36,454 nucleotides of DNA from positions 1 to 36,454 of IMG/VR virus record IMGVR_UViG_3300025151_000124; one strand, given 5' to 3'. The notes under the pieces are model-generated. The model did not search any database and was not told the DNA's origin. It saw only the letters and a program-made list of their open reading frames with translations. Source of the stretch: a virus. Shown in pieces: positions 27,608 to 34,320 of this stretch. How positions within the stretch are numbered: position 1 is the stretch's first letter; every line of letters starts with the position of its first letter. The translations under genes were made by a program, and so were the position numbers.

Positions 27608-28880
27608 TCTAAAGGTTACTCTTCACGATGCTCAGATGCAAATCTTCAAGTCTGACAAACGATTTAAAGTAGCAAGTTGTGGCAGGAGATTTGGTAAAAG
27701 TTATTTAGCTGCATGGGTGCTGATTATTAAAGCACTCCAAAGTGAGGATAAGGATGTCTTCTATGTAGCCCCTACATTTCAACAGGCTAAAGATATTCTC
27801 TGGTCAATCCTCAAAGACGTAGGTCAGGGTGTAATCAAAAGCACACATGAGAACACTGCTACAATTACACTGGTCAATGACCGTAAGATTTATCTAAAGG
27901 GATCAGATAGACCAGATACACTACGAGGCGTAGGTCTAGCATATGTCGTAATGGACGAATATGCCTCAATGAAACCAGAAGTGTGGGAGATGATCCTTAG
28001 GCCTACACTGGCAGACGTTAAGGGTGGTGCGTTGTTTATAGGTACACCCTCAGGTAAGAACCACTTTCACAAGCTGTGGATAGAAGCACAACTACCGGAA
28101 AACGAAAAAGATTGGGAGTCCTTTCAGTTTGTTTCAACAGATAATCCTTTTCTGGACCCCGATGAAATCGAAGCAGCAAAGAAATCAATGTCTACTCAGG
28201 CATTTCGTCAGGAATTTGAAGCTACCTTTGAAAGTTTTTCAGGTGGCGTGTTTAAAGAAGAATGGATTAAATATGAAGATGATGAAGAGTTTGATGAAGA
28301 TACGGCCTCTAAAACGGGTTCGTATGTGGTTTCGGTCGATCCGGCGGGTTTTGAAAAGAGCGATAAGTCCCGAGGACTAAAGTCTTCCAAACTAGACGAA
28401 ACAGCTATATCAGTAGTTAAAGTAGTTGGTGACGAGTGGTTAGTTAAGGATATACACCACGGTCGTTGGAACATCAAAGAGACAGCAGAAAAGATTATTA
28501 CAATAGCTGAAGATGTAAATGCAACGACAGTAGGAATTGAAGCAGGTGCGCTTAAGAATGCCATCATGCCCTACATCGAAGATGAAATGAGAACAAGAGG
28601 TTCTTGGATTAATCTTACAGATGTTACTCATGGAGGCAAAAGAAAACAAGACAGAATAGTTTGGTCTTTGCAGGGTAGGTTTGAACACGGCAAGATCAAG
28701 TTTAGAAAGGCAGAGTGGAACCACCACTTTATAAGTCAGATGCTAGACTTCCCAAGTCCACTTTCTCACGATGACTTGTTAGACTCTTTGGCATATATAG
28801 ACCAAGTTTCGGTAGCAGACTTTGCACAGCAGATAGAAGTACACGAGTGGGAACCCTTGGATACTGTATCAGGATATTAA
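27600..28880 (+). CDS. terL: Terminase large subunit
   Basis: 426 residues. The ATPase part has Walker A GRRFGKS (28-34), an adenine/Q-like LHDAQMQIF segment before it, and Walker B YVVMDEYA (D119, E120), then IGTPSGKNHF as coupling motif. The nuclease part has VSVDPAG (D247), IEAGALKNA, and SHDDLLDSLAY with further acidic metal ligands. It drives ATP-dependent DNA packaging into the procapsid through the portal encoded next. At 426 residues it is short, as in other podoviruses of this type. Its start overlaps the small subunit by 8 bases with a weak RBS. Confidence 0.95.
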   Translation: MPDLKVTLHDAQMQIFKSDKRFKVASCGRRFGKSYLAAWVLIIKALQSEDKDVFYVAPTFQQAKDILWSILKDVGQGVIKSTHENTATITLVNDRKIYLKGSDRPDTLRGVGLAYVVMDEYASMKPEVWEMILRPTLADVKGGALFIGTPSGKNHFHKLWIEAQLPENEKDWESFQFVSTDNPFLDPDEIEAAKKSMSTQAFRQEFEATFESFSGGVFKEEWIKYEDDEEFDEDTASKTGSYVVSVDPAGFEKSDKSRGLKSSKLDETAISVVKVVGDEWLVKDIHHGRWNIKETAEKIITIAEDVNATTVGIEAGALKNAIMPYIEDEMRTRGSWINLTDVTHGGKRKQDRIVWSLQGRFEHGKIKFRKAEWNHHFISQMLDFPSPLSHDDLLDSLAYIDQVSVADFAQQIEVHEWEPLDTVSGY

Positions 28881-28883
28881 TTT

Positions 28884-30827
28884 ATGGATGAACTATCATA
28901 TAAAGACCCTAAAGCATCCCTAGTTTCGTGGGTTATAAGTAAGGTGGAAGAATGGGAAAACCATCGTAACACCAACTACATGGAAAACTGGGATGAGTAC
29001 TATCGCATCTGGCGTGGTATTTGGTCTTATGAGGATAAAACCCGTGAGTCCGAAAACTCCAAGTTGATTTCTCCCGCCACACAACAGGCTATTGAATCGA
29101 CTGTGGCAGAACTAGAAGAGGCTATCTTCGGTCAGGACATGTGGTTTGATCTGCGTGATGATGTTCTTGACCAAAACTCTATCGACGCTACGGTAGTTAA
29201 GGTTCTTTTACAGGAAGACCTGAACAGGTGTAAAGTAAAAGATGCAGTAGTTGAGTGTCTTTTAAATGCTGCTATTTACGGTACAGGTATTGCCAAGATT
29301 AATGTTATAGATGAAATAGATCGTGTACCAGTAGAAACTGCTGTTCCCAACACGCTTACTACAGATGTTAGTATTCAGGAAAATGTAATTACTTCTGTAA
29401 AGGTTGACTCCCTTACACCAAAAGAATTTGTTATTGATCCCTGTGTAACTTCTATTGACGAAGCTCTTGGTGTTGCACAGGTCGTCGCTAAGCCTAAGTA
29501 TGAAATCATTGAAGGAATGAAAGAAGGGGTTTACGAAGATAAACCTCTGGGAAGTTATGACCATGTTGACTTTGGTTATGACGAAGAGTCGGACGGTGAT
29601 TACTCCGATATGGATAAGGTTAAGATCGTAGAATACTGGGGACGGGTTCCCAAGAAGTATCTTAACAACAAAACCGAAGGATTGTTGGAAGAGTTTGATT
29701 ACGAAGATGACGAGCTTGTAGAAGCCGTTGTTGTTATTGCAAATGATTCGGTAGTTCTTAAGGCGGCTGAAAATCCATATCTGATGAAAGATCGTCCGTT
29801 TGTGTCTTTTCAGCTAGATCGGGTTCCCAATAAGTTCTGGGGACGAGGCGTGGCAGAGAAAGGTTACAATCCTCAGAAGGCTCTGGATGCAGAACTGAGA
29901 GCAAGGATTGACGCTCTGGCCCTTACAACGCACCCCATGATGGGTGTGGATGCTACTCGTCTCCCAAGGGGAGTCAAGTTCGAGGTCAAAGCCGGTAAGA
30001 CAATCCTTACAAACGGTGATCCTCGGTCAGCCTTGCTCCCCTTAAACTTTGGAAATGTAGCAAACACTACATTTACTGAAAGTGCTGAACTAGAGCGTAT
30101 GGTTCAGATGGGTACTGGAGCAATGGACGGAGCTAACAGCAACTTTGCTAACCCCCGTAACTCTACTGCTTCTGGTATGTCTATGCTACAGGCAGCGTCT
30201 ATCAAACGTCAGAAGCGTACTATTATGAACTTTCAGGAAAACTTCCTGATACCTTTGATTCATAAGTCTGCCTTACGCTACATTCAGTTTGCACCGGAGC
30301 GGTATCCGGCAGGGGACTACAAATTCAAAGCATACTCAAGCATGGGTATTATGGCTAAAGAGTTGGAGATGATGCAGCTTATTCAGCTTATGTCTATGAC
30401 TCAGCCGGGAACTCCTCCCCACGCTATGCTTCTTATGTCCATTTTTGATAACAGTTCTGTACCAAACAGGGACGCAATGAAACAGGCTATTGCTCAGACA
30501 ATGCAGCCTGACCCAGCAGCCGCACAGGTACAGCAAATTGCACAGCAACTTGAGCTTATGAAGTTGCAGATGGAAATTGAAGAGATGAAAGCCAGTGCAA
30601 TGAAAGACACTGCACATGCCGTCAAGCTACAGTCCGAAGCTCAAACTAAATCGCCTGAAATTGACATGGCTAAAGTTCAGATGGAACTGGCAGAAAAGCT
30701 GGCACGTATTGAAAAACTTAAAGTAGATACTGAAAACGTAAGGTCTGAAACAATGCGTAACGGTCCTGAAGTTCAGCATCTACAGTCAGAAACTATTCTT
30801 AATCTTGCAAAAGCTCAGAACCAGTGA
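28884..30827 (+). CDS. Portal protein (head-tail connector)
   Basis: 647 residues. The N-terminus (VSKVEEWENHRNTNYMENWDEYYRIWRGIW) followed by PATQQAIESTVAELEEAIFGQDMWFDL is typical of large podovirus portal proteins of P22/marine type. The middle includes DRPFVSFQLDRVPNKFWGRGVAEKGYNPQKALDAELRARIDAL, and ASGMSMLQAASIKRQKRTIMNFQENFLIPLIHKSALRYIQF near residues 430-475. The C-terminal ~110 residues form a long Gln/Met/Lys-rich helix (IAQQLELMKLQMEIEEMKAS, AKVQMELAEKLARIEKLKVDTENVRSE), probably the barrel. Twelve copies should make the packaging vertex. It lies 3 bases after the terminase stop. Confidence 0.9.
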   Translation: MDELSYKDPKASLVSWVISKVEEWENHRNTNYMENWDEYYRIWRGIWSYEDKTRESENSKLISPATQQAIESTVAELEEAIFGQDMWFDLRDDVLDQNSIDATVVKVLLQEDLNRCKVKDAVVECLLNAAIYGTGIAKINVIDEIDRVPVETAVPNTLTTDVSIQENVITSVKVDSLTPKEFVIDPCVTSIDEALGVAQVVAKPKYEIIEGMKEGVYEDKPLGSYDHVDFGYDEESDGDYSDMDKVKIVEYWGRVPKKYLNNKTEGLLEEFDYEDDELVEAVVVIANDSVVLKAAENPYLMKDRPFVSFQLDRVPNKFWGRGVAEKGYNPQKALDAELRARIDALALTTHPMMGVDATRLPRGVKFEVKAGKTILTNGDPRSALLPLNFGNVANTTFTESAELERMVQMGTGAMDGANSNFANPRNSTASGMSMLQAASIKRQKRTIMNFQENFLIPLIHKSALRYIQFAPERYPAGDYKFKAYSSMGIMAKELEMMQLIQLMSMTQPGTPPHAMLLMSIFDNSSVPNRDAMKQAIAQTMQPDPAAAQVQQIAQQLELMKLQMEIEEMKASAMKDTAHAVKLQSEAQTKSPEIDMAKVQMELAEKLARIEKLKVDTENVRSETMRNGPEVQHLQSETILNLAKAQNQ

Positions 30828-31054
30828 CTGACAAAGAAATTCTTGAGGGACGTTTAGATTTATTTACCAACGACGCTTGGGTTTCCTTTACTAAGGAACT
30901 TGAAGAAATGGCAAAATCGTTGGAAAATATACAAAACATACCTGACGAGAAGACCCTGTTCTTACGAAGGGGTCAGGTGGATATGCTAAATATGATAATT
31001 AATTTAGAGGAAACCACCAAACTAGCGTTGGATCAATTAGAGTTAGATATCTAA
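30824..31054 (+). CDS. Small helical protein between portal and scaffold
   Basis: 76 residues with GTG start overlapping the portal stop (GTGA). Acidic helical sequence: ILEGRLDLFTNDAWVSFTKELEEMAKSLENIQNIPDEKTLFLRRGQVDMLNMIINLEETTKLALDQLE. Small proteins of this pattern (W--F-KELEE ... LF-RRGQ---L--IINLEE) are regularly found between portal and scaffold genes in podoviruses and have no assigned function. A capsid-assembly accessory is plausible from position. Confidence 0.7.
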   Translation: MTDKEILEGRLDLFTNDAWVSFTKELEEMAKSLENIQNIPDEKTLFLRRGQVDMLNMIINLEETTKLALDQLELDI

Positions 31055-31103
31055 TCCCAACATTTTTTAACTCCATAATCTTTATAGACGGAGGATTGGT
31101 AAT

Positions 31104-31892
31104 ATGGATAGCATTGTTGTAGAAGAAAAAGTCGAGACGCCTGAGGAAGCAGAACAGTATGCGAACATCGAAGAGGCTCCCGAAGTGGAACAACCTCAGG
31201 AAGAGCAAGAGGTGGAACTACCTGAAAAGTTCAAGGGTAAGTCGATGGAGGACATCGTATCTTCATATGAAAACCTTGAAAAAGAACTTGGACGGAAGGG
31301 CCAAGAACTAGGCGAACTCAGGAAACTAACAGACGGTATTCTTCAACAGCAGATTACCACACAAGAAAGCGGAACAGAAGAGCTTGAAGAGGAAGTTGAT
31401 TTCTTCGATAACCCTGAACAAGCGGTCAGTAAAGTTATTGAGAACCATCCTAAGTTCCGTGAGTTTGAACAGCAGCGTCAAACACAACAGATTGAGACGA
31501 CTACTGCCAAACTTAAAGAAGCTCATCCTGATTTCATGGATATCGTTGCTGATTCCAAGTTTCAGGAGTGGGTTCAGGATAGCCCCGTGAGGCAGCAACT
31601 GTTTGTTTCGGCACACAATTACAATTTACCAGCCGCTATGGAACTGATGAATAATTGGAAAGAGCGATCACTGATAAATAACACAAGTGAAGTCGAAGCA
31701 GAAAAAGCAGCCAACCGCGAACAAGCTATGAAGGCAGGAAAAGGTGTTTCCCGTTCTTCTTCTGAGTCTACAGCCGGTAAAAAAATCTACCGTAGAGCTG
31801 ATCTTATCAGACTTAAAACTACTGACCCTGCTCGTTATGAGTCACTACAGGATGAAATCCTAGCTGCTTATGCAGAGGGTCGCGTTAAGTAA
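31104..31892 (+). CDS. Capsid scaffolding protein
   Basis: 262 residues, Glu/Gln-rich and mostly helical, as scaffolds usually are. The N-terminus is acidic (TPEEAEQYANIEEAPEVEQ, QEEQEVELPEKFKGKSMED), containing LPEKFKGKSMEDIVSSYENLEKELGRKGQELGELR, a motif frequent in podovirus scaffolds (residues ~39-73). The C-terminal ~40 residues are basic (KKIYRRADLIRLKTTDPARYESLQDEILAAYAEGRV), probably the part that binds coat protein. It directs procapsid assembly and leaves before DNA entry. GGAGG is 9 bases before the start. The capsid gene follows after 25 bases. Confidence 0.9.
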   Translation: MDSIVVEEKVETPEEAEQYANIEEAPEVEQPQEEQEVELPEKFKGKSMEDIVSSYENLEKELGRKGQELGELRKLTDGILQQQITTQESGTEELEEEVDFFDNPEQAVSKVIENHPKFREFEQQRQTQQIETTTAKLKEAHPDFMDIVADSKFQEWVQDSPVRQQLFVSAHNYNLPAAMELMNNWKERSLINNTSEVEAEKAANREQAMKAGKGVSRSSSESTAGKKIYRRADLIRLKTTDPARYESLQDEILAAYAEGRVK

Positions 31893-31917
31893 CCCTTATA
31901 AAGAAAGGAATTAAATT

Positions 31918-32841
31918 ATGGCTTTGGGTACTGGACATCAAACTACCACGACGGGTGCAACTTTTATTCCCGAACTGTGGTCCGACGAAGTTATTGCCGG
32001 TTATAAGGCAAATCTCGTCCTCGGTAACCTCGTTACCAAAATCAACCACGCCGGTAAAAAAGGCGACACGATCCACATTCCGGCTCCGGTTCGTGGCTCT
32101 GCTAACGCTAAAGCTGCAAACACTCAGGTTACGCTTCAGGGCGACACCCATAGTGAAGTGCAGGTTAGCATCAACAAGCACTATGAATATTCCGTCCTGA
32201 TCGAAGACATCACGGAAGTTCAGGCGCTTCAGTCGCTTCGCCGGTTCTACACCGACGACGCTGGCTATGCTCTTGCTACGCAAGTTGACACGGACCTGTT
32301 TGCTCTTTCCGAAGGCTTTCAGGGCGGAACGGTAGGCGGCACGGGTGCGGCTCTTTATGAAAAGGCTGTTATCGGTGGTGACGGAACGACCCTGTACACG
32401 GGTAACTCTTCGAACGCTTCTGACCTGACGGATGCTGGTATTCGTGCCATGATCCTCAAGCTGGATAACGCTGACGTTCCTTCGGATAACCGTTGCATGG
32501 TTATTCCTCCGATTGCTGCTAACGACATGCTCGGCATCAACCGCTTCACTGAACAGCAGTTCATTGGTAACGGTGACGCCATCAAGACCGGCAAGATCGG
32601 CAGCATCTACGGCATGGACGTTTATGTTTCGTCCAACTGCCCGTCCATCAACTCCGATGCTCAGCGCGTTGGTGTCATGATGCACAAAGATGCTCTGTGC
32701 CTTGCGGAGCAGATGGGTGTTCGTTCGCAGACCCAGTACAAACAGGAATACCTCGGTGACCTGTTTACGGCTGACACGCTGTACGGTGTTGCGGAACTCC
32801 GCGACAACGCTGGTGTTGCCTTCGTTGTACCTGCTACCTAA
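31918..32841 (+). CDS. Major capsid protein
   Basis: 307 residues. Position directly after scaffold and the sequence FIPELWSDEVIAGYKANLVLGNLVTKINHAGKKGDTIHIPAPVRG (residues 16-60) identify a T7-like HK97-fold coat protein. Other family segments are KHYEYSVLIEDITEVQAL, and CMVIPPIAANDMLGINRFTEQQFIGNGDAIKTGKIGSIYGMDVYVSSNCP. AAAGGA precedes the start by 8 bases. Codon use is noticeably different from its neighbours, favouring C at third positions (GGC, ATC, AAC), as expected for the most highly expressed gene. A hairpin follows the stop. Confidence 0.92.
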   Translation: MALGTGHQTTTTGATFIPELWSDEVIAGYKANLVLGNLVTKINHAGKKGDTIHIPAPVRGSANAKAANTQVTLQGDTHSEVQVSINKHYEYSVLIEDITEVQALQSLRRFYTDDAGYALATQVDTDLFALSEGFQGGTVGGTGAALYEKAVIGGDGTTLYTGNSSNASDLTDAGIRAMILKLDNADVPSDNRCMVIPPIAANDMLGINRFTEQQFIGNGDAIKTGKIGSIYGMDVYVSSNCPSINSDAQRVGVMMHKDALCLAEQMGVRSQTQYKQEYLGDLFTADTLYGVAELRDNAGVAFVVPAT

Positions 32842-32849
32842 GTAGGTCT

Positions 32850-32883
32850 TGGGAGTCTCTAGTCTAACGGCTGGAGACTCCCA
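32850..32883 (+). terminator. Hairpin after the capsid gene
   Basis: TGGGAGTCTC (32850-32859) pairs with GAGACTCCCA (32874-32883), a 10-bp perfect stem with a 14-base loop, beginning 8 bases after the capsid stop. No T-run follows, so it may stabilise the capsid message or reduce, rather than stop, downstream transcription. Confidence 0.65.
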
Positions 32884-32905
32884 CTCTTATACAGGATAAG
32901 CTAAT

Positions 32906-33478
32906 ATGATTACTCTTGAAGCAGCCTTATCGGATACCAGTTATAATCTAGAACTGGAAAAGATTAAAAATAAAATAGCACAGCTATATAAAGAACTGCT
33001 TACCAAGACTTTTAAACAAGCTAATCCCGCCGCAAGCATGGAAGAGTTGTACAGTTTTTTAGAAGAAAACGAATTGGAATTTAAAGATACCGAAGAGTTT
33101 GAAGACGAAGCAGAAGATATTGAAAACATTTTATCATTGCTTTCAGACAAAGAAGACTTAGACCTTATTAAAGAAAAATCTTTTGAAACTCCTTCGGTAG
33201 CCTCCGGTAAAACACCGGGAAACAAATCAAATGAAAAAGGTGAAGTTCCAAACACCGTAGCATTAAAAGATTACAAAGGAGGATTGTTTACTCCTCCAGA
33301 TAAAAAAGTTAAGAAAGTTACAAAAGCACTTAAAACTCCTACTGGAAAAGTAACCAGAGTTATTGACGACAATCCTAAAGTAGACACTCAAAGGTTAAAA
33401 GAAGTGTGGGATAAGGAACGAGACAAGCTTTTGGAATTAGTTAGACAACGTAACAAGGAATATGGTGTTGTACTATGA
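32906..33478 (+). CDS. Charged helical protein after capsid, unknown
   Basis: 190 residues. The N-terminal half is a predicted helix bundle with strong acidic character (LELEKIKNKIAQLYKELLTKTFKQA, then FKDTEEFEDEAEDIENILSLLSDKED). The middle is Lys/Pro-rich (ETPSVASGKTPGNKSNEKGE, LFTPPDKKVKKVTKALKTPTGK) and the C-terminus is again helical (RLKEVWDKERDKLLELVRQRNKEYG). AGGA lies 11 bases before the start. Not recognised as a family. Position right after the coat protein suggests a virion or assembly protein. Confidence 0.6.
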   Translation: MITLEAALSDTSYNLELEKIKNKIAQLYKELLTKTFKQANPAASMEELYSFLEENELEFKDTEEFEDEAEDIENILSLLSDKEDLDLIKEKSFETPSVASGKTPGNKSNEKGEVPNTVALKDYKGGLFTPPDKKVKKVTKALKTPTGKVTRVIDDNPKVDTQRLKEVWDKERDKLLELVRQRNKEYGVVL

Positions 33479-33597
33479 AACCTGTTAAAAATCGAAAAGC
33501 CGGTAGCTTTGTCAAAAAGAAAAAGAAAAAGATGACAGAGGAAAAGAAAAAGAAAAACCTTGCTCGTTGGGCAGGAGAAAGGCTTCGAGTATCGTAA
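33475..33597 (+). CDS. 40-residue lysine-rich protein between capsid and tail genes
   Basis: ATG at 33475 overlaps the previous stop (ATGA) and its TAA at 33595-33597 overlaps the next start (TAATG). The N-terminal part is very basic (KPVKNRKAGSF then KKKKKK, later KKKK), followed by an amphipathic end LARWAGERLRVS. The exact coupling at both ends indicates a real gene. A DNA- or RNA-binding peptide, or a minor virion component that contacts packaged DNA, is possible. No family known to me. Confidence 0.65.
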   Translation: MKPVKNRKAGSFVKKKKKKMTEEKKKKNLARWAGERLRVS

Positions 33598-33794
33598 TGC
33601 CCCGTGGAAGGACAAGACCATTATTTAAACCTATGCCTAAACCACAGACTCCTAAGTGGTCAAGGCAACAGTTGTTTATAAAGCTTTCTAACCAACGACA
33701 AAACGAAAGAGCGCCTTATGACGATGGTGACCAAGCTCTTTACGGTAGTATTAAATCATTGTATGGAATAGCTAGATATTCTTCACGCAGTTAA
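33597..33794 (+). CDS. 65-residue basic protein, unknown
   Basis: I start it at the ATG at 33597 in a TAATG overlap; the reading frame extends to 33567 but that lies inside the previous gene. Sequence: PRGRTRPLFKPMPKPQTPKWSRQQLFIKLSNQRQNERAPYDDGDQALYGSIKSLYGIARYSS. The Pro/Arg-rich basic N-terminus and the repeated aromatic ending LYGSIKSLYGIARY are distinctive; the second recalls the SLYGAAKY segment near the end of the tail nozzle protein (residues ~467-482), perhaps a shared short docking motif. Probably virion-associated. Confidence 0.6.
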   Translation: MPRGRTRPLFKPMPKPQTPKWSRQQLFIKLSNQRQNERAPYDDGDQALYGSIKSLYGIARYSSRS

Positions 33795-33810
33795 ACACAA
33801 GAGGTAACAA

Positions 33811-34320
33811 ATGAGCGATTATACAATTCAAGTTAGCTGGTCTGGCAAAGATGCTCTAGCCGATTCTGACCCTAATAAAATTATTTCTGGTGCAGATTTT
33901 AATACTGAGTTTGGCGCTGTTCAAACTGCGGTAAACAGTAAGTATGACTCCGCTGATCTCGGTGTAACTCTTCAACAGTACGACGCTGACACAGCAAAGA
34001 CCGATGCGGCGCAGACGTTTACGGCCAGTCAGCGTGGAACTATCACCACAGACAACGACTTGAGTTTTGACCAGAACGCCACTAATAACTTCAAATGCAC
34101 CCCCAGCGGCACCGGCACTCTGACGTTTACCAACCACACCGCTGGGCAGTCGGGCAACATCCTATTGATTAACACAGGCGGTCATGCGATCAGTCTACAC
34201 GCAAATACCAAGGGTGATGCAAACCTAGCTAGCACAATTAGCACCGCTGGCACCTATTGGCTTAGCTACTACGACGATGGCACCAACGCATATGTGGTCA
34301 CCAGCACGGCGTTTGCATAA
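33811..34320 (+). CDS. Short tail fibre / fibre-attachment protein
   Basis: 169 residues. The N-terminus YTIQVSWSGKDALADSDPNKIISGADFNTEFGAVQTAVNSKYD is a pattern found at the start of marine phage tail-fibre proteins, where it likely attaches the fibre to the tail. The rest is beta-rich, Thr/Gly/Asn-heavy (TFTASQRGTITTDNDLSFDQNATNNFKCTP, GNILLINTGGHAISL, TYWLSYYDDGTNAYVVTST), typical of a trimeric fibre shaft or cap. GAGG is 6 bases before the start. The stop overlaps the next fibre gene as TAATG. Base composition becomes visibly richer in G and C from about codon 55 onward, as in the following fibre gene. Confidence 0.72.
   Translation: MSDYTIQVSWSGKDALADSDPNKIISGADFNTEFGAVQTAVNSKYDSADLGVTLQQYDADTAKTDAAQTFTASQRGTITTDNDLSFDQNATNNFKCTPSGTGTLTFTNHTAGQSGNILLINTGGHAISLHANTKGDANLASTISTAGTYWLSYYDDGTNAYVVTSTAFA

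Noticed and set aside
31885-32685. 266-residue minus-strand frame opposite the capsid gene
   Set aside because: A shadow caused by the strongly biased codon use of the capsid gene; no domain, no RBS, wrong strand for the arm.
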